From NCBI GenBank assembly GCA_051001975.1, contig JBPCMU010000091.1, forward strand, positions 1 to 6,563: 6,563 bases of DNA, given 5' to 3'. A program made the translations under genes and the position numbers. This document shows positions 1 to 5,621 of the stretch, piece by piece; within the stretch, counting starts at the first letter, position 1; every line of letters begins with the position of its first letter. The notes under the pieces are model-generated. The model searched no databases. It saw only the letters and a list, made by a program, of their open reading frames with translations, and had not been told where the DNA came from. Origin of the DNA: DATAEG01 sp051001975. GTDB taxonomy: Bacteria; Actinomycetota; Actinomycetes; Mycobacteriales; Jatrophihabitantaceae.

Positions 1-58
1 CCAACGGGCCCGAGCGGTTGACCAGTCGTGTAAATGGTGAAACCCCCCATTTTTTTGT

Positions 59-85
59 CCCCCCGTCTCGCCGTTCGGTGGGGGG
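59..85. repeat. Possible C6/G6 hairpin in the gene-free left edge
   Basis: Positions 1-104 carry no supportable gene. They contain a C6 run (43-48), a T7 run (50-56), a second C6 run (59-64) and a G6 run (80-85). The second C6 and the G6 could pair as a six-base stem around a 15-base loop, in which CCG and CGG (71-78) could form a small inner stem. It lies just past the stop of the minus-strand gene and could end that transcript. However, the T-run is on the wrong side for a standard U-tailed terminator in that direction, so this is only a structural observation. Confidence 0.25.
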
Positions 86-104
86 CGCCCAAAACCGGAG
101 GATC

Positions 105-446
105 TCAGCGCCGAGTCGACCGCGAAGCGCCGGGCAGGTGAGCGCTGAGCTTCATCACCTTGTTCAGCACCCGTGCACCCGCCTGATGCTGCGCCGCGCT
201 CATCCGGCTCACCGCGAAGCCGGCGCCGTTCAGCGCCGGGGCCGGAGCGGGGGATCGCACCGTCGCGCGCTGGCCGTCCCAGGTGACGGTGCCCGGGATG
301 TAGACCTTGGTGAACGCCACCAGCGCCGGCTCCGGGCCGGTAGCGGTGAGGACGTTGGTCTGGATCCGGCGGGTCGTCCACGATCGGCCCGCCACCAGCA
401 GTGCACCGATCGCCGGTATCCCCAGGGAGATCATCCACCACGCCAT
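105..446 (-). CDS. Small membrane-anchored protein of unknown function
   Basis: This 113-residue product is not recognised. Residues about 3-20 (beginning AWWMISLGIP) form one hydrophobic stretch, suggesting a single membrane segment or uncleaved signal anchor. A short basic patch follows (RSWTTRR), which would favour keeping that end in the cytoplasm. The rest is soluble, rich in Ala, Pro and Gly, and ends in a basic tail. The ATG at 444-446 was chosen because a strong ribosome binding site, GGAGGAG, lies 8 bases upstream on the minus strand (455-461), and because the hydrophobic segment begins right there. The frame stays open upstream to 635, but that extension would run into priA and looks like Thr/Ala-rich shadow sequence. 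It is transcribed divergently from priA. Function is unknown; that it is a real gene is fairly likely. Confidence 0.65.
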   Translation of the reverse strand: MAWWMISLGIPAIGALLVAGRSWTTRRIQTNVLTATGPEPALVAFTKVYIPGTVTWDGQRATVRSPAPAPALNGAGFAVSRMSAAQHQAGARVLNKVMKLSAHLPGASRSTRR

Positions 447-454
447 GCCGAGAA

Positions 455-461
455 CTCCTCC
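455..461 (-). promoter_or_regulatory. Ribosome binding site of the minus-strand gene
   Basis: On the minus strand this reads GGAGGAG, a near-perfect Shine-Dalgarno sequence, 8 bases before the ATG at 446-444. It decides the start of the small membrane protein over the longer open frame that reaches 635. Confidence 0.7.
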
Positions 462-538
462 GTAGCTGCCTGTCCCACACGAGCGGGCTGTCGTCGCCAT
501 ACCCGCAGCGCCGCCGGCAGGACCCGTCCGCGGATGCT

Positions 539-544
539 GGTAGG
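539..544 (+). promoter_or_regulatory. Candidate ribosome binding site of priA
   Basis: GGTAGG lies 8 bases before the GTG at 553, but only 5 and 2 bases before the alternative starts GTG 550 and TTG 547. The spacing favours 553. The match to a consensus Shine-Dalgarno is moderate. No convincing -10/-35 pair was found for either direction in the divergent gap 447-546. Confidence 0.4.
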
Positions 545-552
545 CATTGGTG

Positions 553-2520
553 GTGACCGATCCCGGGCCAGGTGCCGTCGCGACCGTTGCCGCGGTTGTC
601 GACGCGACGGTCGTCGCTCGGGTGATGGTAGACACCCCGCTGGCGCATCTGGACCGGCCGTTCGACTATCTCGTACCTGCCGCGATGTGCGAGTCGGTGA
701 CGGCGGGTAGTCGGGTCCGAGTGCGGTTCTCCGGCCGATTGGTCGACGGATACGTGCTCGGCGTCAGCGAGCAGACCGAGCACGTCGGCAAGCTCGCCGA
801 GCTGCAGCGGGTGATCGGGGCCGAGCCGGTGTTGACCGAAGAGACCGCGGGGCTGTTCCGGGCGGTCGCCGATCGGTGGGCAGGCACCTTCGCCGACGTG
901 GTGCGACTGGGCGTGCCCGGCCGGCACGCCCGGGCCGAGTCGGCCCGGTGGGAGCGGCTGCCGGTCGAGCCCGCCGGCGATTCACCCGGGTGGGCAACCT
1001 ACCGAGCGGGGCCGGCTTTCCTCACCGCGGTCGCGGACCGCCGCTCGGCGCGAGCCGTCTGGTCGGCGCTGCCGGGCGAGGACTGGCCGGCCCGCTTCGC
1101 CGAGGCTGCGCATGTCGCCGCGGCGGCCGGGCGGGGGGCAGTGCTGGTGGTCCCCGACGCCCGGGATCTGGCCCGGCTGGACGCGGCGATGACCGCCGAG
1201 ATGGGTGCGGGGCGGCACGTCGCGCTGAGCGCGGAGCTCGGCCCGGAGGCGCGCTATCGTCGCTGGCTGGCCGCGCGGCGGGGGGATGTGGCGGTGGTGA
1301 TCGGCACCCGGTCGGCCACGTTGGCCCCGGTGCCCGATCTGGGCCTGGTCGCGATCTGGGACGACGGCGACGACCTTCACGAAGAGCTCCGCGCTCCGTA
1401 CCCGCATGCCCGCGATCTGCTCGTGCTGCGCGCATCGCGCACTGGTGCGGCCGTGCTCGTCGGCGGCCATGCCCGGACGGCGGAGGCGCAATTACTCGTC
1501 GAGTCCGGTTGGGCACGGGAGATCGCCGCGGACAGGCCAGCCCTTCGTGAGCGGGTGCCGCGGATCGTCGCGGTCGGTGATGACGTCGAACAGTCCCGAG
1601 ACCCGGCGGCCACCGCGGCCCGGTTGCCGAGCATCGCCTGGCGCACCGCCCGGGAGACATTGACAGCCGGCCGCCCGGTCCTGGTGCAGGTGCCGCGGCG
1701 CGGGTACGCACCGTCGCTGGCCTGCATCCGGGACCGCACCCCGGCACGCTGCGCGACGTGCTCCGGGCCGCTGGCGGCCACCTCGGGCCACGCCATCGCG
1801 ACCTGTCGCTGGTGCGCCCGGCCGGCGGCGGACTGGGCCTGCCCGGGGTGTGGCGGACGGCGGATGCGGGCGGTCGTCATCGGGGCGGGGCGCACCGCGG
1901 AGGAGCTCGGCCGGGCCTTCCCCGGCGTCGCGTTGCGGCTGTCCGGCGGCTCGACGGTGCTGGCCGAGGTGCCCGCCGAGCCGGCGTTGGTGGTGGCGAC
2001 GCCGGGTGCCGAGCCGGTGCCCGCCGACGGCTATGGCGCCGCGTTGCTGCTGGATGGTTGGGCGCTGTTGTCCCGGCCGGACCTACGGGCGGGGGAGGAG
2101 ACGCTGCGGCGCTGGGCGAACGCGGTCGCCCTGGTCCGAGCGGACGGCACGGTGATCGTCGGCGCTGATGCCGGGGTGCCCGCCGTGCAGGCGTTGATCC
2201 GGTGGGACCCGGCCGGGCATGCGTCGCGGGAATTGGCCGACCGCGCCGAACTGCGCTTCCCGCCGACGGTCCGAATGGCTTCCGTCACGGGCGCCGCTGC
2301 CGCAGTCGCCGAGATGACGGCGCAGTTGCAACTGCCCGAACCGCACGAGGTGATCGGCCCGATACCGGCGAAGGACGACGCCGAACGGCTGCTGATTCGG
2401 GTACCCCGCAGTTCCGGTGCGGAGCTGGCCGTGTCGCTGAAGGCCGCACAGGCAGCGCGCTCGGCCCGCAAAGCGACCGACCCGGTCCGCGTCCAACTCG
2501 ACCCCAGCGAGTTGTTCTGA
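553..2520 (+). CDS. priA: Primosomal protein N' (PriA), actinobacterial form without helicase motifs
   Basis: PriA recognises stalled forks and D-loops and reloads the replicative helicase. Residue numbers here count from the TTG at 547. An N-terminal DNA-binding domain starts near residue 24 and contains DRPFDYLVP (36-44) and GRLVDGY (63-69). The central region keeps IGTRSA (252-257), but the Walker A loop is absent, and the DEEH helicase box is replaced by WDDGDD (271-276). PRRGY (383-387) precedes a cysteine cluster, C393, C402, C405, C420, C423, C432 and C435, matching the zinc-binding domain. RFPP (570-573) marks the C-terminal domain. Mycobacterial PriA proteins are known to lack detectable helicase domains, so this is normal lineage loss and not a pseudogene. 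The protein probably acts structurally. TTG 547, GTG 550 and GTG 553 are all possible starts; 553 has the best ribosome-site spacing. Length of about 655 residues is usual for the group. Confidence 0.93.
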   Translation: MTDPGPGAVATVAAVVDATVVARVMVDTPLAHLDRPFDYLVPAAMCESVTAGSRVRVRFSGRLVDGYVLGVSEQTEHVGKLAELQRVIGAEPVLTEETAGLFRAVADRWAGTFADVVRLGVPGRHARAESARWERLPVEPAGDSPGWATYRAGPAFLTAVADRRSARAVWSALPGEDWPARFAEAAHVAAAAGRGAVLVVPDARDLARLDAAMTAEMGAGRHVALSAELGPEARYRRWLAARRGDVAVVIGTRSATLAPVPDLGLVAIWDDGDDLHEELRAPYPHARDLLVLRASRTGAAVLVGGHARTAEAQLLVESGWAREIAADRPALRERVPRIVAVGDDVEQSRDPAATAARLPSIAWRTARETLTAGRPVLVQVPRRGYAPSLACIRDRTPARCATCSGPLAATSGHAIATCRWCARPAADWACPGCGGRRMRAVVIGAGRTAEELGRAFPGVALRLSGGSTVLAEVPAEPALVVATPGAEPVPADGYGAALLLDGWALLSRPDLRAGEETLRRWANAVALVRADGTVIVGADAGVPAVQALIRWDPAGHASRELADRAELRFPPTVRMASVTGAAAAVAEMTAQLQLPEPHEVIGPIPAKDDAERLLIRVPRSSGAELAVSLKAAQAARSARKATDPVRVQLDPSELF

Positions 2521-2534
2521 GCCGGTGTGGATAG

Positions 2535-2551
2535 CCGCCGATGGTCGGCGG
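2535..2551. repeat. Perfect 7-bp inverted repeat just after priA
   Basis: CCGCCGA (2535-2541), a TGG loop, then TCGGCGG (2545-2551) form a perfect seven-base-pair GC-rich hairpin 15 bases beyond the priA stop. No U-run follows, so it would be a tailless terminator of the kind proposed for actinobacteria. Because a possible -10 box starts at 2559, it could instead be an operator or part of the next gene's promoter region. Confidence 0.4.
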
Positions 2552-2558
2552 GCACGTC

Positions 2559-2564
2559 TAGGCT
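2559..2564 (+). promoter_or_regulatory. Candidate -10 box (TAGGCT) for the small gene and restriction gene
   Basis: TAGGCT fits the actinobacterial TANNNT -10 pattern and lies about 24 bases before the ATG at 2588, which would leave a short leader containing the ribosome site. No clear -35 hexamer is visible at the expected distance; that position falls inside the 2535-2551 hairpin. The call is tentative. Confidence 0.35.
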
Positions 2565-2573
2565 GTGCGCAAC

Positions 2574-2582
2574 GGAAGGGAG
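2574..2582 (+). promoter_or_regulatory. Ribosome binding site of the 86-residue gene
   Basis: GGAAGGGAG ends 5 bases before ATG 2588. It is a strong purine-rich site that fixes this start and argues that the small gene is really translated. Confidence 0.65.
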
Positions 2583-2587
2583 CCTCG

Positions 2588-2848
2588 ATGTCACAACCGA
2601 AAGGCGCAGATGCTCGGTCGGACGAGCAGATCGCTCACGAACGTGCGCTCGGGCAGGTGTCCGACACATTGTTGTGCATCGAGCAGGCCATCGACCGTGC
2701 CAAGCGCGGCCTGAAGGCTGTTGCGAAAAACGGGGGCGACAAGAACGTCGAGTTGGCATTGAACGCCACGCTGACCGACCTGCAACGAGTGCGTAAGCGA
2801 CTGATGCAGGACACGTACTACGCAGGCGACGCCGTCCGCTTGATGTGA
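2588..2848 (+). CDS. 86-residue helical protein of unknown function, coupled to the restriction enzyme gene
   Basis: The protein is not recognised as a named family. It is short, charged and predicted by eye to be nearly all helix: one helix from about residue 14 to 47 (containing ALGQVSDTLLCIEQAIDRAK), a turn at NGGDKN, then a second from about 53 to 74 (LALNATLTDLQRVRKRLMQD) leading into TYYAGDAVRLM. This suggests a helical hairpin that could dimerise or bind a partner. There is no signal peptide, membrane segment or DNA-binding motif. A clear ribosome site precedes it, and its stop overlaps the GTG of the MmeI-like gene, so the two are probably made together. It could be a partner or modulator of that enzyme, or a chromosomal gene that the enzyme gene landed beside. 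The sequence does not decide. Confidence 0.75.
   Translation: MSQPKGADARSDEQIAHERALGQVSDTLLCIEQAIDRAKRGLKAVAKNGGDKNVELALNATLTDLQRVRKRLMQDTYYAGDAVRLM
2845..2848 (+). promoter_or_regulatory. GTGA start/stop overlap (translational coupling)
   Basis: The GTG start of the MmeI-like gene (2845-2847) overlaps the TGA stop of the 86-residue gene (2846-2848). No good ribosome site sits close upstream of this GTG, so its translation likely depends on ribosomes terminating on the small gene and restarting. Confidence 0.7.
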
Positions 2849-4788
2849 GCACGCCTGTCCCGCGCAGCGGTGAGGAGATCCAGGCTGCACTGCGCGGCTT
2901 CGTCACGAAGTGGCGCGAATACCAGGGCGGCGAGCGGGAAGAGGCGCAGACCTACCTCAATGAGCTGATCGCCTGCTACGGGATCGAACGTCGTGTCTCG
3001 GGGATGACCTTCGAGCACTACATCCCCACCGCGGGCTTCGTGGATCTCTTCTGGCCAGGTCAGGTCATCGTCGAGATGAAGGCACCGGGCAAGAGCGAGC
3101 GGCTGGAGGACGCGCAGGCCCAGGCCGATCGTTACTGGCGCAACTCCGATGACCCGAACGGGACCTACGATGCTGTGCGGTACGTGGTGCTCTGCTCCTT
3201 CCACCGGTTGCTGATCTGGGACATGCGGCGGCCGTCTCGGCCAGCAGCCAACCTCACCCTGGACGAGCTGCCCGACCGCTACGAAGCACTGCTCTTCCTG
3301 ACCGGGGAAGCTGCGGAAGCGTCGTTCGTCGAACACCACCGCGAACTGACCCGGGACGCCGCAAAGGCGATGGCCGAGCTGTACCAGTCGCTGCGCGAAC
3401 GCGGAGCAGCGGCACCTGATGAGATCCAGCGATTCACAATGCAGAGCGTCTGGACGATGTTCGCGGAGGATCTCGGCATGCTCGCCGGCTATCCGATGCA
3501 GACGATCGTCGCGCGGTTGCGCCGCGAGTCCGAACCCAACGTCGCCCGCGATCTCGGGTTCCTGTTCCGGGTGCTGAACCAGAAGAGCACTCAGAACCGC
3601 AAGGGTGAGCTAGCCGGAACGCAGTACCTCAACGGCGAGCTGTTCGAGCAGCCTGCCGAAGTCGACCTGACCGCAGACGAACTCGCCATGCTCGCCCGCG
3701 CCACCGAGTTCGACTGGCGCAGAGTAGATCCGACGATCTTCGGGTCGCTGATGGAAGGCGTGCTCGGTCGGGAGCGTCGCTGGGAGCTTGGCGCGCATTA
3801 CACCCACGAAGCCGACATCACGAAGATCGTCGGACCGACGATCGTGCGGCCCTGGCGTGACCGGATCGACGCCGCATCGTCGCCCCAGCAGGCCCGAGAT
3901 CTGTTGGACGAGCTGTGTGCCTTCAGGGTGCTCGACCCTGCCTGCGGTTGTGGCAACTTCCTCTATGTCGCCTACCGCGAGCTGCGCTCCCTGGAGGCCG
4001 ATCTCAAGCGGCGTATCCGGTCGCTGGCCGCCGAGCAGGGCATCCCGCAGCCGCCCGGGCCGTGGCCGTTCGTCCCGCTCACCAACATGCAGGGCATCGA
4101 CATCGAGCGGATCGCGGTGCTGATTGCCCGGGTCACTCTATGGATGGGTCACCGGCAGATGATCGAGAAGTTCGGCGAGGCCGAGGCGCCCCTGCCCCTG
4201 GTTGCGTTACCCGGCATCCGAGTCGGTGACGCTCTGCGCATCGACTGGCCGGAGACGGACTGCATCATCGGCAACCCACCGTTCCAGGGCTCACAGCACA
4301 TCCGCAAGGCGCTCGGTGACGAATACGTGGAGTGGCTGAAGAACGCGTTCGGCGTCGGTGTGAAGGACTTCTGCGTCTACTGGTTCCGCAAGGCGCACGC
4401 GCACCTGAGACCGGGCCAGCGTGCCGGGCTCGTCGGCACGAACTCCATCTCACAGAACCGCGCGCGGTCGGCGTCGCTGCAATACATCGTCGACACCAGC
4501 GGAACGATTACAGATGCCGTGTCGAGCCAAAAGTGGCCGGGCGATGCCAAGGTGCACGTGAGCCTGGTCGACTGGATCAAGGGCGACTACGACGGTCCAC
4601 GGATCCTCGATGGCATCGAGGTCGCCGCGATCGATGCGTCTCTGAGGGTCGCTGGGAACTGGGACCCGAAGGTGCTGGCGGCCAACAGGAGTCGTTGCTT
4701 CCAGGGCCCGATCCCAGTAGGCGGCGGCTTCATACTGACCGATAGCGTTGCCGAACACCTGCTCGCTCTACCAGGGTGCGAAGTATGA
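2845..4788 (+). CDS. MmeI-family type IIL restriction-modification enzyme, N-terminal part (nuclease plus N6-adenine methyltransferase)
   Basis: This 647-residue frame holds the catalytic parts of a single-chain restriction and modification enzyme. The nuclease site is D67, nine residues, then E77-M-K79, the same D-X9-EXK spacing as MmeI (D70, E80, K82). A helical linker covers about 160-290. GAHYT (316-320) fits methyltransferase motif X, DPACGCGNF (364-372) is motif I for S-adenosylmethionine binding, and NPPF (477-480) is motif IV, typical of N6-adenine methylation. The order X, I, IV before the recognition domain is the gamma class known for MmeI. The start of the recognition domain (GGGFILTDSVAEHLLAL, about 626-642) is present, then the frame ends early at TGA 4786-4788. 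The rest continues in the next frame. Its codons look less GC-biased than those of priA, consistent with transfer. Cut alone, it lacks the part that reads the target. Confidence 0.88.
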   Translation: MSTPVPRSGEEIQAALRGFVTKWREYQGGEREEAQTYLNELIACYGIERRVSGMTFEHYIPTAGFVDLFWPGQVIVEMKAPGKSERLEDAQAQADRYWRNSDDPNGTYDAVRYVVLCSFHRLLIWDMRRPSRPAANLTLDELPDRYEALLFLTGEAAEASFVEHHRELTRDAAKAMAELYQSLRERGAAAPDEIQRFTMQSVWTMFAEDLGMLAGYPMQTIVARLRRESEPNVARDLGFLFRVLNQKSTQNRKGELAGTQYLNGELFEQPAEVDLTADELAMLARATEFDWRRVDPTIFGSLMEGVLGRERRWELGAHYTHEADITKIVGPTIVRPWRDRIDAASSPQQARDLLDELCAFRVLDPACGCGNFLYVAYRELRSLEADLKRRIRSLAAEQGIPQPPGPWPFVPLTNMQGIDIERIAVLIARVTLWMGHRQMIEKFGEAEAPLPLVALPGIRVGDALRIDWPETDCIIGNPPFQGSQHIRKALGDEYVEWLKNAFGVGVKDFCVYWFRKAHAHLRPGQRAGLVGTNSISQNRARSASLQYIVDTSGTITDAVSSQKWPGDAKVHVSLVDWIKGDYDGPRILDGIEVAAIDASLRVAGNWDPKVLAANRSRCFQGPIPVGGGFILTDSVAEHLLALPGCEV

Positions 4789-5611
4789 GGAGGTTGTGCG
4801 GCCATATCTCGACTCAGACGACATCACCGAGGATCACGAGCAGCACGCGCGTAGATGGATCATCGATTTTGGCGCCCGCTCACTCGAAGAGGCCCAAGCG
4901 TTTCCTGGCGCACTCGACCTTGTTCGCGCTGAGGTCCGACCTGAACGCGAGCTCAACTCAGATCGTGGTTTCCGAACCTACTGGTGGCGTTTTGGGCGAC
5001 CGCGCATCGAGATGCGCACGGCACTTGCGCCACTTGACCGCTACGGCGCTATCGGTCGGCATGGCAAGCGCTATGCCCTGACCTGGGTGGAAGCCGACAC
5101 GATCGCCAGCGACGCGACGTGCGTGCTCTCGTTCGATGATGACTTTTCGATGGGGGTCTTGCAGTCGCGATCCCACGCTGCGTGGGCGTGGCACCAGTCG
5201 TCCACTCTGGAGACGCGGCTTCGATACACGAACACGACAGTGTTCATGACTTTTCCGTGGCCCGACCAGGCGACGCGGACACAGCGGGAAGCGGTGGGTG
5301 AGGCTTGCCGTACGTTGCTGGCTCGCAGGTCGGAGATCTGCCTGGCGGAGCAGATTGGGCTGACGAAGCTGTACAACGCGATGGACGACGGCGCCTATGC
5401 CGACCTGAAGGCACTGCACAAGACCCTCGATGAGGCGGTCGTGGCTTGTTACGGCTGGCCGAAGTCGGTCGCACAGGACGATGCGGAACTCGTCACCCGG
5501 CTCACCGAACTGAACAGGCAGATCAGCACCGGCGAGCGCGAGTACCACCCGTTCGAGTACCTGACAGACGAGCACGATGCGGCCGACGAAATTGTCGGTG
5601 GTGGTGGCTAG
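4748..5611 (+). CDS. MmeI-family enzyme, C-terminal part (target recognition and C-terminal domains)
   Basis: This frame carries the missing remainder of the upstream enzyme. From A11 it reads AKYEEVVRPYLDSDDI, then RRWIIDFG (35-42), the stretch RFGRPRIEM (81-89), SFDDDFSMGVLQSRSHAAWA (128-147), and RYTNTTVFMTFPWP (159-172), all typical of the recognition domain of MmeI-like enzymes. LTKLYN (205-210), LHKTLDEAVVACYGW (223-237) and HPFEYL (267-272) match the helical C-terminal domain. The open frame begins at a TTG (4748) with no ribosome site, and its first ten residues are out-of-frame reading of the upstream gene, so this is very unlikely to be an independent gene. A purine-rich GAGGAGG (4787-4793) sits right after the upstream stop, but the nearest in-frame GTG (4796) is only two bases away, too close. 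The DNA sequence it would recognise cannot be read from here. Confidence 0.8.
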   Translation: MPNTCSLYQGAKYEEVVRPYLDSDDITEDHEQHARRWIIDFGARSLEEAQAFPGALDLVRAEVRPERELNSDRGFRTYWWRFGRPRIEMRTALAPLDRYGAIGRHGKRYALTWVEADTIASDATCVLSFDDDFSMGVLQSRSHAAWAWHQSSTLETRLRYTNTTVFMTFPWPDQATRTQREAVGEACRTLLARRSEICLAEQIGLTKLYNAMDDGAYADLKALHKTLDEAVVACYGWPKSVAQDDAELVTRLTELNRQISTGEREYHPFEYLTDEHDAADEIVGGGG

Positions 5612-5621
5612 CGTTCAAGTC

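Larger units (their letters stand above)
2845..5611 (+). pseudogene. Complete MmeI-like type IIL gene interrupted by a single frameshift
   Basis: The two overlapping frames rejoin cleanly if one base is ignored near T4777: codons to GGG 4774-4776 give AEHLLALPG, and GCG 4778 onward gives AKYEEVVRPYL. The result is 644 plus 277, or 921, residues, almost exactly MmeI's 919, with every expected domain in order: nuclease, helical linker, methyltransferase, target recognition, C-terminal. The change is equivalent to one inserted base or two missing bases. The site has only a three-base G run, so ordinary homopolymer slippage is not an obvious cause, and nothing resembles the RF2 type of programmed frameshift. 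Either the host lost the enzyme recently, with no other decay visible, or the base is a sequencing error and the gene is intact. Confidence 0.75.

Noticed and set aside
447..635. N-terminal extension of the minus-strand gene up to 635
   Set aside because: The strong ribosome site and the membrane segment both point to the start at 446, and the extension would overlap the beginning of priA.
876..1550. Long open frames overlapping priA on both strands
   Set aside because: They are Arg/Gly/Pro-rich readings of GC-rich DNA with no family motifs, while priA has clear motifs through the same region.
2525..2587. Earlier starts for the small gene in its frame (from 2525)
   Set aside because: They would place the -10-like box and the ribosome site inside the coding region; ATG 2588 has ideal spacing to GGAAGGGAG.
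4777..4800. Programmed frameshifting or separate reinitiation for the C-terminal part
   Set aside because: There is no slippery run or RF2-like stop context, and the GAGGAGG after the stop is only two or three bases from the nearest in-frame start. It cannot be ruled out, but nothing supports it.
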